Part shown: in pieces, positions 43,461 to 52,707 of the stretch
Layout: each line of letters starts with the position of its first letter
How positions within the stretch are numbered: position 1 is the stretch's first letter
Assembly (NCBI RefSeq): GCF_050875635.1
Contig: NZ_JBPAOH010000006.1
Span: forward strand, 49,729 to 113,728
Direction: 5' to 3'
DNA length: 64,000 nt
From: Hassallia sp050875635
GTDB taxonomy: Bacteria > Cyanobacteriota > Cyanobacteriia > Cyanobacteriales > Nostocaceae
Position numbers and translations under genes: made by a program
The notes under the pieces: model-generated
The model's database searches: none
What the model saw: only the letters and a program-made list of their open reading frames with translations
What the model was told of the DNA's origin: nothing

Positions 43461-44228
43461 CTAAGACACAGCTTTTTTCTTCACATAAAAGGCATCTCCC
43501 CAGGATGGATGAAATGGTGTTGTTGTTGCGACACGCTTAAAGCCATGCATTTCTAGAAATTCGTCAATTTGGTAAATTATTGCACATCCCTCATATAGTT
43601 CTCTATAATTGACTTCTGTGTTGATAGCTTCAATATACTTCAAGGTGTTTATTGCTCCCTGAAAAGCTATAAGTTCAGCGCCTTGAATGTCAATGTTTAT
43701 AATATTGAAATCCGATGGTTCTAGTTGCTCTTCTTGGAGTAGGCTATCAAGTGTTTTCGACGGAACTATGACTTGATGAGTCTCTACAATAGATGGGTAA
43801 ATTTGTTTGTGATATTTCAATGGCAAAATTGAACTACTTAAATCATTTGAAGTCACATATAAAGTTGTTTTTCCATCTGAGTTAGTGATAGCACAATTGG
43901 CTGATAGAATATTACTATTATCTTTGATATTTTCTTTCATTTTATCGAATACAACAGGGTTAGCCTCAATAAAAAAAATGTTTTTGATACCCATTTCTCT
44001 ATACAAATTTATTTCTCGACCTTCATGTGCACCAATATGAATCACACCACGTGGAATCACAGAATGCTTATTACAAAGATATTTCATATCAAGCATCAAT
44101 TGTTTTCTAGTTTGTCGCCCTATCATTGGGCCAACCTGTATCTTGATAATTTTTAAGATAGTTAGTAAAAAGACAGATGGAAACAATAATAATCTGGCTA
44201 TTCTTTCTAAACGATACTTGTTTACCAT
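43461..44228 (-). CDS. FkbM-family methyltransferase
   Basis: The 255-residue protein has the FkbM pattern: GVIHIGAHEGREINLYREMGIKN for the SAM-binding loop, FIEANPVVFDKM for the acidic strand end, and FNIINIDIQGAELIAFQGA for the catalytic block. Such enzymes O-methylate sugars or small molecules. A hydrophobic N-terminal segment (LLLFPSVFLLTILKIIKI, about 12-30) suggests membrane contact. DNA here is more AT-rich than the flanks. It is the last of four minus-strand genes (two glycosyltransferases, a GT11-like gene, this gene), 67 bp from its neighbour, and probably modifies a sugar assembled by them. Confidence 0.88.
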   Translation of the reverse strand: MVNKYRLERIARLLLFPSVFLLTILKIIKIQVGPMIGRQTRKQLMLDMKYLCNKHSVIPRGVIHIGAHEGREINLYREMGIKNIFFIEANPVVFDKMKENIKDNSNILSANCAITNSDGKTTLYVTSNDLSSSILPLKYHKQIYPSIVETHQVIVPSKTLDSLLQEEQLEPSDFNIINIDIQGAELIAFQGAINTLKYIEAINTEVNYRELYEGCAIIYQIDEFLEMHGFKRVATTTPFHPSWGDAFYVKKKAVS

Positions 44229-44295
44229 TTTTTCTTGATTGATATGATTATTTTTGTCCTAAAAAACTTTCTACTTTGATTGTTTTGAAATTACT

Positions 44296-45543
44296 TCAAT
44301 TGGCAGAATCAGGAGTTTTCCATACAGAACGCCAGCCTAATGTATACAATAAGCTTTTAACAACACCAACAATGCCATCAATTTGGTAGCCCAGGTATGC
44401 CCGACTCGCCCAAATTTTGATAAAGCTTTTAGGAATATAAATACATGCACATCTGAGCATAACCCAAAGACCTTGGGTGACAAATGTAACATACAAAGCA
44501 TCACTAAAGCTCTTGAGAAACTTGGAACGTTCAGCTCCTAAATGCAAGAGCGGTTCACTGTTCCAAGGGTCAAAAACCGTGAACTTTGTGGAGAAATCTC
44601 TGTGTGGACGGACAAACATCTTTGCGTGCTCATTCAGCAGGCAAGCTGTGAAGCTGAAACTGCTGTTGCTAATACCGACCACATCACAGTTACTTAACAT
44701 AAAGAAGTCGATGTAAAATTCTATGTTTAAATTTTTCATCCTTTCTGGGAGCTTCACGTTCAAGTCTTGTGATGTCACAGGGGAAAATTTATCAAAATCG
44801 TGAATAATGCTGTCAATATCGTCACTGCACAAAAACAGAACTGGATTTTCTAATTCACTCCATATGCTGTCTAGCCAGTTGCACCACCATTTTGAGGGAA
44901 CTACAAGCGTGTACCTGGCAAGAGGCTCTCTAATAAAATCGCCTCGTCGAATGTGAATCCCAATTATCGTTTTGCCTTTAGAGTGCAGAAGATTTAGCCC
45001 ATCCTCCAACGGTGATTTCAGATCACTCACAGGTTGAAATAGTGAGCGAAAGAATTCTTTGTGTGGTCTCAAAAATCGTGTGTGTACTTGGAAGAAACCC
45101 CACATATCAACGTTGACGAGTTCTTTATCTAGAGCTTCTAATCCCACACGAGAACTTTTTGCACCTGCCAATTTTTCAATGTAAGGGATGAATTCTGGAA
45201 TCAGATCAAACATATTTTTTCCAAATTCCCAACGCTCAATCGCGGGAGGTAAATGTTTGGAGATTGGTGCATCGTCATGTCCAAAGAGAGTCTGACCAAT
45301 CCAGGGGGGACACTCCACTGTTGCTCCACTCTTCTGAGCGCATATCCGCAAGAAAGCATACTGAAAAATCTGGTTGCCGAATCGTCCTAACTGACCGAGA
45401 GAGGATATTGTCAGAACTGGCTGGCTGGATTTTGCCTCGTTTACTGAGGAGGTGTTGATGTCTTCAGCGTCTTTTTTAAAAGTATCAAACACGCTGAACA
45501 CCCTATTTGTCTCGCTATTGGTAGTATATTTCGATTTTTCCAT
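44296..45543 (-). CDS. GT11-like glycosyltransferase (alpha-1,2-fucosyltransferase type)
   Basis: The 415-residue protein carries the GT11 pattern: LGRFGNQIFQYAFLR near residue 50-65, IIGIHIRRGDF (the HxRRxD motif that binds GDP-sugar) and NIEFYIDFFMLSNCDVVGISNSSFS. These fit transferases that use GDP-fucose or a similar donor, so donor and link are inferred from the family. An N-terminal ~45 residues are polar and the C terminus (about 335-415) is hydrophobic and basic, suggesting attachment to a membrane. The stop to start gap with FkbM is 67 bp, and the upstream glycosyltransferase ends 42 bp away. Confidence 0.82.
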   Translation of the reverse strand: MEKSKYTTNSETNRVFSVFDTFKKDAEDINTSSVNEAKSSQPVLTISSLGQLGRFGNQIFQYAFLRICAQKSGATVECPPWIGQTLFGHDDAPISKHLPPAIERWEFGKNMFDLIPEFIPYIEKLAGAKSSRVGLEALDKELVNVDMWGFFQVHTRFLRPHKEFFRSLFQPVSDLKSPLEDGLNLLHSKGKTIIGIHIRRGDFIREPLARYTLVVPSKWWCNWLDSIWSELENPVLFLCSDDIDSIIHDFDKFSPVTSQDLNVKLPERMKNLNIEFYIDFFMLSNCDVVGISNSSFSFTACLLNEHAKMFVRPHRDFSTKFTVFDPWNSEPLLHLGAERSKFLKSFSDALYVTFVTQGLWVMLRCACIYIPKSFIKIWASRAYLGYQIDGIVGVVKSLLYTLGWRSVWKTPDSAN

Positions 45544-45585
45544 TGCTTACCCTGAATTATCATGAACTACTGCCAAACACAAAAT

Positions 45586-46905
45586 TTACCCTACAGAGCT
45601 AGATACCTCATGGCTGATTTTTTCAACGAGCGTAGTTTCCACAATATCCGCAGCTTTATCTAACCCTCCAGTGCTTTTAAGTAAGACTGACATCCGATGT
45701 GCAGCTTCAGAGTAGCTTATGTTACTCAGTAGGTAATTGATTTTTCGGCGAACCTCACCACTGTCAAAATGTTGTTTGTCCAGCTTTAAAGCAGCACCTA
45801 AGTCCACAACGCGTGCGGCAAAATAGTGCTGATCTCCAAAGAAGGGTAACGCTAGAATTGGCTTTCCCCAATACAGAGCTTCGTTAATGCTGTTCATACC
45901 ACAATGACTAACAAAGGCACGAATGGTTGGATGAGAGAGAACTGCTTGTTGCGGAACAAAATCTTCAATGCGGAAAGAGGATGGTAGTGCAGGCAGAATG
46001 TGCTGTTGGTTCTTGGGTAAAGACCACAGTACCCGAAATTTATTATCGGCAAGTCCTTTTATCAATGCTTCAGCCTGCCAGGTTTCAACAGTAGCAAGAG
46101 TGCCAAAAGCAATATACACGACTCCCTCACTTTCTTTTCCTTCTTCCAACCATTTACTTAAAGAAGCGCTCAGAGGCTTAATTGTTTTTGGGAAAATTGG
46201 TCCGACTAGGTGTACAAAGGGAGGTAGTGGGCGTGGAATTTCAATGCCAAAAGCTGTCCCTACAATCATGGGATGTTGGCTAAAAGGATCGTTCAATTTT
46301 TTTTGGTTGGAACACTGGCTGCGAACCTGATTAAGCTTTCTCATAACAGGCAAAAAGTGCAACAGCAGCCAATAGGGTCTGAAGAAATTCAGACAGCGCT
46401 GCCACAGATTCATATGTACAGAATAAGATGTTCCGAAGCGAGGATATTTAGAACTAGCTGGGACAAAGTTACCCAAAAATCGAGTTTGAATTATGTAAGG
46501 CAGATTCATCTGCTGGGCTAAGTCCATCGCTGGAATAACAGCGCGATCAATGACTAGAAGATCCGGGCTATACTGCTGAAAAATAGGTTTCAGCGTTTTG
46601 TACATAGAAACATACGAATCAACAAGCCCATTTAACATGATTTTTTCACCACGCCAGATGCTGGGTTCCTGAGAACTCTTTTGCCAAATATTCTCTTTGT
46701 TGTCATCAATTCCTTCATCAGTTTTTTCCAGTCTTGGCTCCCAGGGAATAAAATGAGCGTTGGTGTTAGCGATCCATTCCCTAGCTTCTTCGGCAATAAC
46801 AAAACTGACTTGGTATCCTCTGCATACTAACTCTTGAGCTAGTGCAATCATTTGATTGACATGACCAAGTAGAGGAAGTGAAACAAACATGACATGTTTT
46901 TTCAT
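45586..46905 (-). CDS. UGT/MGT-type glycosyltransferase (GT1 family), first copy
   Basis: The 439-residue protein is a GT-B fold enzyme of the macrolide/UDP-glycosyltransferase class. It begins KHVMFVSLPLLGHVNQMIALAQEL, the acceptor-side N-terminal motif, and has FVSHCGMNSINEALYWGKPILALP with the sugar-nucleotide-binding H-x-G block and FFGDQ. It should move a hexose from a nucleotide sugar to a lipid or secondary metabolite. It lies between the GT11-like gene (42 bp) and a second UGT gene (95 bp) on the same strand, so the three probably act on one product. Acceptor identity is unknown. Confidence 0.9.
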   Translation of the reverse strand: MKKHVMFVSLPLLGHVNQMIALAQELVCRGYQVSFVIAEEAREWIANTNAHFIPWEPRLEKTDEGIDDNKENIWQKSSQEPSIWRGEKIMLNGLVDSYVSMYKTLKPIFQQYSPDLLVIDRAVIPAMDLAQQMNLPYIIQTRFLGNFVPASSKYPRFGTSYSVHMNLWQRCLNFFRPYWLLLHFLPVMRKLNQVRSQCSNQKKLNDPFSQHPMIVGTAFGIEIPRPLPPFVHLVGPIFPKTIKPLSASLSKWLEEGKESEGVVYIAFGTLATVETWQAEALIKGLADNKFRVLWSLPKNQQHILPALPSSFRIEDFVPQQAVLSHPTIRAFVSHCGMNSINEALYWGKPILALPFFGDQHYFAARVVDLGAALKLDKQHFDSGEVRRKINYLLSNISYSEAAHRMSVLLKSTGGLDKAADIVETTLVEKISHEVSSSVG

Positions 46906-47000
46906 AATTCTGTCGTTTTTTGCTTATGACTAATGCCTAAGAACAATTGACAATTAGGAATTTAAGTTAACCAAGGCATAAACAACTTTTGTTGCTGCGT

Positions 47001-48272
47001 TTAAGCCAAGACGGGCTGTCCTGTAGATACCGCCTGTTCGACTATATCAACAGCACGACTCGCTCCCCCAGCTTGACGAATAGATTCTTGCAACCTTAGA
47101 GCATTCTGCTTGTAAGATTCTTGCGTTAATACCCGCTTTATAGCCTCTCGCAGTTTAGAAACACTCAATTTGTTGACGGGGACAACTTCACCCGCCCCAG
47201 CCCAAGCGATACGCGCTGCTATCCCCGGTTGATCGTTGGCAATGGGAATGGCAACCATTGGCACACCGTTAGTTAAGCATTCTAGAGTGGTATTCATTCC
47301 TGCATGAGTAATCACCAGGGTGGTTTTTTTCAGCAATTCCAACTGGGGTGCATATTTGACAACTAAAGGCTCACCAGGTAATTTTGGCAGTGCTTCTGGT
47401 TCAAGTGAACCTCCCAAAGACATCACCAATTGAACATCCAATCCCTCACATGCTTGGGCAATATCACGGAAAACATACTGTAGTCGATTTTGTACTGTTC
47501 CCAGTGAGGCATAAATCAAGGGTTGTCCCGTCAACTTTTCATATGGAAAAGCAACAGAGTCCCGACCAACTGGACTATGATAAGGTCCTGTAAAATGAAA
47601 CCACTTGGGTAAGTGCTGTCTTGGAAATTCTAGTTCAGCAGGCTGTTGACTGATTTGAGCAAGTTGAGAGAAGCCATCACTGGAACCAGAGGGTATGGGT
47701 AAGTTCCACTCTTGGCGATACTCTGCTATCACCTGTGTGATTGGTTTGGCAATGGTTGTGAGCAACTTGTAACCGGCTTGATTGCGAAAACGCGCCCACC
47801 AAGCAGGATGATAGCGCCAGTTAGTGAAATGAGGTGGAATACTCTCTTCTCTGTTAAGAACTACAGCACTGCATACAGTAATGAAGGGAATATCGAGAAA
47901 TTCTGCAACAGCTGCTCCCCCTGGTGAAACTTGGTCTATTAACACTGCTTCCACACCTGCTGCTTTGATGGCTTTTGGTGCATCTCGAAGCATAACAACC
48001 GCTGACTCCTTAAACAGACTGATGGTATACTTCATTGCTGCTATTCCGCTCAGTTTACCAAGATTTGTCAAAGATTGTGCGATCGCCCCACTCGGAAATT
48101 CAGCTTCGCCTATCGCCCAGAATTCCAATCCTGCTGCTAGTATCTTAGGTTTAGCATCAAGCGCTCCGATGAAAGTCACACGATGACCGCGCTTTTGAAG
48201 TTCGTACCCCAAGGGGAGCATTGTGTTGAGGTGACCAGTTGATGCAGGACAGATTAACCCAAAATGAGTCAT
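47001..48272 (-). CDS. UGT-type glycosyltransferase (GT1 family, CrtX-like), second copy
   Basis: I start at the ATG at 48270-48272 (MTHFGLICPASTGHLNTML); a longer frame to 48326 adds residues without support, while CAGG lies a suitable distance before this ATG. The 423-residue protein has the GT-B fold with VITHAGMNTTLECLTNGVPMVAIPIANDQ as the nucleotide-sugar-binding block. By overall look it is close to the zeaxanthin glucosyltransferase (CrtX)/MGT group, so a carotenoid or another lipid alcohol is a possible acceptor; this is inference. It is the first gene of the four-gene minus-strand run. Confidence 0.9.
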   Translation of the reverse strand: MTHFGLICPASTGHLNTMLPLGYELQKRGHRVTFIGALDAKPKILAAGLEFWAIGEAEFPSGAIAQSLTNLGKLSGIAAMKYTISLFKESAVVMLRDAPKAIKAAGVEAVLIDQVSPGGAAVAEFLDIPFITVCSAVVLNREESIPPHFTNWRYHPAWWARFRNQAGYKLLTTIAKPITQVIAEYRQEWNLPIPSGSSDGFSQLAQISQQPAELEFPRQHLPKWFHFTGPYHSPVGRDSVAFPYEKLTGQPLIYASLGTVQNRLQYVFRDIAQACEGLDVQLVMSLGGSLEPEALPKLPGEPLVVKYAPQLELLKKTTLVITHAGMNTTLECLTNGVPMVAIPIANDQPGIAARIAWAGAGEVVPVNKLSVSKLREAIKRVLTQESYKQNALRLQESIRQAGGASRAVDIVEQAVSTGQPVLA

Positions 48273-48447
48273 AGTTACCTGAGCTTTCCCGTAATCTTTT
48301 GATAAAGTGATTAGTTCAATTATCACTACCTCATTTCTAATGGGTGTGACAGATTGTGACTTATGCAGTCTTACTTCGTCGTTATCTATCTTGAAAATCG
48401 AAACTAGCCGCCAGTAACTTTGAAAATAAGCCGATAAAAATCAGCTT

Positions 48448-49254
48448 CTACTGTAATTTCAAAAATTTATCTAAAGCTGATATCATACTGGGGGGCCATC
48501 TGCGGATATTTTTCACCCAATTAATATCTTTGTAGCGTCTATCAAGTCCTTCAGCTGCTACCCAGTTACTTTCGGCTTCACCTTGTTGTCCCTTTACCCA
48601 GTAAGCTGCGGTAAGCGCTGCACGCATATCAGCAAATTTCGGATATTTGCGGATGATGTTTTTCATCTCGCGGATCGCTTTATCTGTTTGACCGATTTGG
48701 TAGAGAGCGAGAGCGTAATTAGCACGAGCAAAGGCAAAATTTGGAGCGATTTCAGTTGACTTTTGATAATCAGCGATCGCCTCTTCCCATTCTCCTTTAC
48801 CGGCTTTCGCATTTCCGCGATTATTATACGCCATCGCATCCTTCGGGTCAAGCTCTAACAAATGATTGTAGTCAGCTAAAGCATCATCCCATCTTCCCAA
48901 GCCTTCCAACGCTGTACCGCGATTCAAATAAGGATCGGTGGCATTTGGTGCAAGTTCTATCGCTTTGTTATAATCGGCGATCGCTTCAACCAACTTATTC
49001 TGACTTACTCTCGAATTTCCTCGGTTACTCCATATTGCCGGATTCTGAGGAAATTGCTCGATAATTTCTGTCCAGTACTTTTCAGCAGTAACAAAATCAC
49101 CTTTATCAGTAGCAGCAAAAGCCTTCTTCGCTAACTCATCGCCTTTTTGTAACTGTTCTTCCGTAAATTGGGGCTGTTGAGATTCTGCCATGACTGGTTT
49201 ACCCAGTCCAAACACAAGCAACAAACTTAACAAAATAGCAATTAATTTAATCAT
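48448..49254 (-). CDS. Exported TPR-repeat protein
   Basis: The 268-residue protein starts with a Sec signal peptide (IKLIAILLSLLLVFGLGKPVMA, cut near AES). About four to five tetratricopeptide repeats follow, e.g. PAIWSNRGNSRVSQNKLVEAI and DAMAYNNRGNAKAGKGEWEEA, and a tail with AAYWVKGQQGEAESNW. TPR solenoids mediate protein contacts; in cyanobacteria lumenal or periplasmic TPR proteins often assist photosystem or membrane assembly. No partner is indicated by the neighbours, and the closest gene on this strand is ruvB, past a low-complexity repeat. Confidence 0.9.
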   Translation of the reverse strand: MIKLIAILLSLLLVFGLGKPVMAESQQPQFTEEQLQKGDELAKKAFAATDKGDFVTAEKYWTEIIEQFPQNPAIWSNRGNSRVSQNKLVEAIADYNKAIELAPNATDPYLNRGTALEGLGRWDDALADYNHLLELDPKDAMAYNNRGNAKAGKGEWEEAIADYQKSTEIAPNFAFARANYALALYQIGQTDKAIREMKNIIRKYPKFADMRAALTAAYWVKGQQGEAESNWVAAEGLDRRYKDINWVKNIRRWPPSMISALDKFLKLQ

Positions 49255-49289
49255 CTGCGGTTAAAATCCACAATTTATCATGACAACGG

Positions 49290-49412
49290 GGAGGGGAGGA
49301 GTGGGGGAGGGGGAGAGGGGGGAGACAAGGGAGACAAGGGAGATGGGGGAGACAAGGAAGACAAAAAGACAAACTCCCCCTTGTCCTCCTTGTCCTCCTT
49401 GTCCTCCTTGTC
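49290..49412. repeat. Low-complexity repeat (GGGGAGACAAGGGAGAC / CCTTGTCCTCCTTGTCC)
   Basis: G-rich units (GGGAGACAAGGGAGACAAGG) face CTTGTCCTCCTTGTCCTCC units between ruvB and the TPR gene. It is the same repeat family as inside the radical SAM gene at 14270-14437. Confidence 0.75.
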
Positions 49413-49413
49413 C

Positions 49414-50502
49414 CTACAGCAAAGACATCTGCTCATTCGGTGGTGTGAAGCCCAAATGCTTGTATGCTGCTTTTGTAGCAGTTCTACCACGGGGAGTGCG
49501 GCTTAAATAGCCAATTTGCATCAAATACGGTTCGTACACTTCTTCTATTGTTTGCGTATCTTCACCTGTTGCTGCGGCAATCGTTTCTAAACCTACAGGA
49601 CCACCATTAAATTGTTCAATTATCACACTCAACATTTTCCGGTCTGTCCAATCCAAACCGCAGGGATCTACTTGGAATAGTTGCAATGCTTCGGCGGCTA
49701 CGGTTTCGGTTATCTCACCAGATTTTTTTACTTCCGCATAATCACGCACTCGCCTTAGTAGCCTATTTCCAATTCTCGGTGTTCCTCGCGAACGACGGGC
49801 AATTTCTGTGGCACCATCTATAGTCATAGGGGTTTGGAGTAATTGAGCGGTGCGTTGTATAATCTGGGTCATTTCCTCGACTTCGTAAAATCGCAGTTTT
49901 TGCACCAAGCCGAAGCGATCGCGCAATGGTGAAGTTAAAGCACCGACACGAGTTGTTGCTCCCACCAATGTAAATTTAGAAAGTGGTATACTGCGAGTTT
50001 TCGCGCTGGAACCCTTCCCAACGGTAATATCTAAGCGATAATCTTCCATCGCTGGATAGAGAATTTCCTCAGTCATCCGCGAAAGGCGATGAATTTCGTC
50101 AATAAACAGAACATCGCCAGGTTTAAGATTCACTAATAGCCCAACAATATCTCTGGGACGTTCTAGCGCAGGCGCACTCGTGATTTTATAATTTACCCCC
50201 ATCTCTGATGCTAAAATCATTGCCATTGTGGTTTTACCCAATCCTGGCGGACCGTATAGAAGTAAGTGATCTAACACTTCACTTCTAGATTGCGCTGCTT
50301 TAATGGCAATTTCTAGCACATCTTTTAAGTCTTTTTGCCCAATGTAATCAGCAAATCGGTGTGGACGAATGCTTTCTTCTTGCTTACCTTCATCAACAGC
50401 AGCTTCGGGTTGCAAAATGTCTGGTTTTGCAGTATGCGTCTCGTGAGATTTTGGTTGTTTGTTGGGTTCTTGAGGCTGTTTTTTAGAGGAAATAATCGCC
50501 AT
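49414..50502 (-). CDS. ruvB: Holliday junction branch-migration helicase RuvB
   Basis: I start at ATG 50500-50502 (MAIISSKKQPQEPNKQPKS), the typical cyanobacterial start; a TTG five codons earlier is unlikely. The 362-residue protein has Walker A LYGPPGLGKTT, Walker B FIDEIHRLSR, sensor 1 GATTRVGALTSPLRDRFG with the arginine finger region, and the C-terminal winged helix ending KHLGF. It forms hexamers that drive branch migration with RuvA and is needed for recombination repair. It is slightly longer at the N terminus than the E. coli protein, as in other cyanobacteria. It is divergent from hisF. Confidence 0.97.
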   Translation of the reverse strand: MAIISSKKQPQEPNKQPKSHETHTAKPDILQPEAAVDEGKQEESIRPHRFADYIGQKDLKDVLEIAIKAAQSRSEVLDHLLLYGPPGLGKTTMAMILASEMGVNYKITSAPALERPRDIVGLLVNLKPGDVLFIDEIHRLSRMTEEILYPAMEDYRLDITVGKGSSAKTRSIPLSKFTLVGATTRVGALTSPLRDRFGLVQKLRFYEVEEMTQIIQRTAQLLQTPMTIDGATEIARRSRGTPRIGNRLLRRVRDYAEVKKSGEITETVAAEALQLFQVDPCGLDWTDRKMLSVIIEQFNGGPVGLETIAAATGEDTQTIEEVYEPYLMQIGYLSRTPRGRTATKAAYKHLGFTPPNEQMSLL

Positions 50503-50656
50503 AATTGCTGCTATCAACTTTTACTGCACGACTTCTGAGCGCCACCCACCTGTAATATGAGTATAAATACGGGTGATAAAATACGGGTTCTGAAATCAAC
50601 TCATAAGCTTTAAAATTTAATTTCCGAACAATTAAGGAAAAATTGGCAAACTTGCT

Positions 50657-51427
50657 ATGTTATCTAAAAGAATCTTACCGTGCCTTGATGTCAAGGCGGG
50701 ACGGGTTGTAAAAGGAGTTAACTTTGTCAATCTGAAGGATGCAGGCGATCCCGTAGAATTGGCAAAGGTTTACAACTCTGCTGGTGCAGATGAGTTAGTG
50801 TTTCTCGATATTACGGCGACTCATGAAGACAGAGGCATTATTCTTGATGTAGTGTATCGCACGGCTGAACAGGTGTTTATTCCTCTGACTGTGGGTGGAG
50901 GAATTCAAACCTTAGAAAATGTTAAAGCTTTGTTACGAGCGGGGGCAGACAAAGTTAGTATTAATTCTGCGGCGGTACGCGACCCAGATTTAATTAATCG
51001 GGCAAGCGATCGCTTCGGTAATCAATGCATTGTGGTTGCTATTGATGCTAGAAGCCGAAAAGACCCTGATAATCCTGGCTGGGATGTCTATGTACGAGGA
51101 GGAAGGGAAAATACGGGTAAGGATGCTCTACTTTGGGCACAAGAAGTCGAAAAACGAGGAGCAGGTGAGTTGCTGGTAACAAGTATGGATGCTGATGGTA
51201 CTCAAGCCGGATATGACCTAGATTTAACAAGCGCGATCGCCCAAACCGTCCAAATTCCAGTAATTGCATCTGGTGGCGCGGGAACATGCGAACATATTTA
51301 CGATGCTCTCACAAAAGGTAAAGCAGAAGCCGCACTACTGGCATCACTTTTACATTACGGACAATTAAGTGTAGCGGAAATTAAAAATTATTTGCGCGAT
51401 CGCTCTCTACCAGTGAGAATAGTATAG
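50657..51427 (+). CDS. hisF: Imidazole glycerol phosphate synthase subunit HisF
   Basis: The 256-residue protein is the cyclase half of IGP synthase in histidine biosynthesis. It begins MLSKRILPCLDVKAGRVVKG with the catalytic Asp11, and has the second catalytic aspartate in LLVTSMDADGTQAGYD. The phosphate-binding loops VGGGI and IASGGAG are intact. The (beta/alpha)8 barrel receives ammonia from HisH, whose gene is not here. In cyanobacteria his genes are scattered, so isolation is normal. A small membrane protein gene follows after 102 bp. Confidence 0.97.
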   Translation: MLSKRILPCLDVKAGRVVKGVNFVNLKDAGDPVELAKVYNSAGADELVFLDITATHEDRGIILDVVYRTAEQVFIPLTVGGGIQTLENVKALLRAGADKVSINSAAVRDPDLINRASDRFGNQCIVVAIDARSRKDPDNPGWDVYVRGGRENTGKDALLWAQEVEKRGAGELLVTSMDADGTQAGYDLDLTSAIAQTVQIPVIASGGAGTCEHIYDALTKGKAEAALLASLLHYGQLSVAEIKNYLRDRSLPVRIV

Positions 51428-51529
51428 TCATCATTTGTTTTTCTCATAACCACATCTATCTAGGGTTAGACACAGTACCTCAAAACAGTGTTAAGATTAA
51501 TAAACAAGTATTAATAAATATTAAAAAAA

Positions 51530-51721
51530 ATGTTGATTCCTATTTTAGTATTTGATGTGGCGCTGGTGGCATGGTCACTGCACCTAATGGAAAAAGCTTT
51601 TCAGCATAAAGAATTTTCTTTAATGTTGGCGGGTACATTGGTTGCTTTAGCTGCTGGGGCAATGTTAGTAGTTTATTTCCTTATGGGACACTGTATGAGC
51701 TATCTGTTGCAAGTATCTTAA
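51530..51721 (+). CDS. Small membrane protein (63 aa), unknown
   Basis: The protein has two hydrophobic helices (LIPILVFDVALVAWSLHL and LMLAGTLVALAAGAMLVVYFLM) separated by a short polar turn (EKAFQHKEFS). It ends GHCMSYLLQVS. Similar small membrane proteins occur after hisF in other cyanobacteria to my recollection, without known role. The start is ATG 51530; no strong ribosome-binding site is seen. It ends 100 bp before a tRNA gene. Confidence 0.6.
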   Translation: MLIPILVFDVALVAWSLHLMEKAFQHKEFSLMLAGTLVALAAGAMLVVYFLMGHCMSYLLQVS

Positions 51722-51775
51722 GATAGTCTTTCTTGCCTTTGTGTGTTTTGTGAGGTTGACATATTTACAATAATC

Positions 51776-51805
51776 TTGACAAAGCCGCAATTGTTAAGAT
51801 AAAAT
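51776..51805 (+). promoter_or_regulatory. Promoter of tRNA-Ala
   Basis: TTGACA (51776-51781) and TAAAAT (51800-51805) lie 18 bp apart, 16 bp before the first tRNA base. Confidence 0.6.
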
Positions 51806-51821
51806 CGGAAACGCATGACAA

Positions 51822-51894
51822 GGGGGTATAGCTCAGTTGGTAGAGCGCTGCAATGGCATTGCAGAGGTCAGCGGTTCGAACCCGCTTACCTCCA
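51822..51894 (+). tRNA. tRNA-Ala (anticodon GGC)
   Basis: A complete 73-nt cloverleaf is present. The acceptor arm GGGGGTA pairs with TACCTCC (one G-T pair). The D arm is GCTC-AGTTGGTA-GAGC. The anticodon arm CTGCA/TGCAG holds loop ATGGCAT with anticodon GGC. The T arm is GCGGG-type with TTCGAAC. The discriminator is A and CCA is not encoded. The acceptor position 3:70 is G-T, which is the alanine identity pair. Confidence 0.96.
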
Positions 51895-51965
51895 TGAACC
51901 TCACACCCTATGTCTCTGGTTTTTATTAACAGAGAGGGTAAGGAAATTCTACAAAAATCACATAT

Positions 51966-52000
51966 ATTATAGAGACGTTCCGACGGAACGTCTCTATAAT
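51966..52000. repeat. TAGAGACGTTCC palindrome, copy 2
   Basis: ATTATAGAGACGTTCC (51966-51981), loop GAC, GGAACGTCTCTATAAT (51985-52000): a perfect 16-bp stem 70 bp after the tRNA gene. It matches the hairpin at 36414-36440 over 12 bp per arm. Confidence 0.75.
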
Positions 52001-52110
52001 ATGCATCAATGATGTAAGCGATCGCTTTTACTGATGTTGTTTTTTGTTAATTAGGAATAAGTGCAAAAAACAAGATTCCCGACTTGTTGAATAAGTCAGG
52101 AATCTGACTG

Positions 52111-52608
52111 CTACCTACATCCTAAAGACTCGCGAGTTTTTACACCAGTCTTAGAATTTACACCACTTGCTTGAGCGCAGAGTTTTTTCACTTGAATACC
52201 ATCAAGAATAGTATTGGTGAAGTCAGCACCGGTAATGTCAACGTCACTAAAAGTAGAACGCAACATCATTGCATCTGTCAAAATCGCATCACTTAAATCA
52301 GCACCTTTGAAGTCTACTAGATAAGCTATTCCTTCACTAAAATCTGCACCATGCAAATTTGCCCCTTGCAATACCGAACCATTAAAAACGCCACCGCGTA
52401 AATCAGCGTTACTAAAATTTGCTTTTTCTAGATTGACATTGGTATACTCAACCCCGATTAAACTTTGACCAGAAAAATCCTTGCCCTTGAATTCTGCATC
52501 ACCAACAGAACGGGTGATACTAGAAGAACTTGCTGCTTGTGCAGACAAGGGAAACACAAACAAAACCATAGCTAAGACAAAGCTAACTAGCAGTCGCGAA
52601 AACTTCAT
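52111..52608 (-). CDS. Exported pentapeptide-repeat protein
   Basis: The 165-residue protein starts with a Sec signal peptide (KFSRLLVSFVLAMVLFVFPLS, cut near AQA-AS) and is followed by about 15 pentapeptide units (KANFSNADLRGGVFNGSVLQG) that build a right-handed beta-helix. Two cysteines lie at the C terminus (KKLCAQ and SLGCR-end), which could form a disulfide bond. Similar short lumenal pentapeptide proteins exist in cyanobacteria and chloroplasts (TL17-like type). The nearest gene on this strand is the helicase gene 100 bp upstream. Confidence 0.88.
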   Translation of the reverse strand: MKFSRLLVSFVLAMVLFVFPLSAQAASSSSITRSVGDAEFKGKDFSGQSLIGVEYTNVNLEKANFSNADLRGGVFNGSVLQGANLHGADFSEGIAYLVDFKGADLSDAILTDAMMLRSTFSDVDITGADFTNTILDGIQVKKLCAQASGVNSKTGVKTRESLGCR

Positions 52609-52707
52609 AATGCGCTCTTAATAAATCTCAACACTTCTACAATTAACTATTAAACCTTACTGAGGAATGAAAAGTGGTGAGGCGATCGCCTGTCATAGCG
52701 TTTTAGT

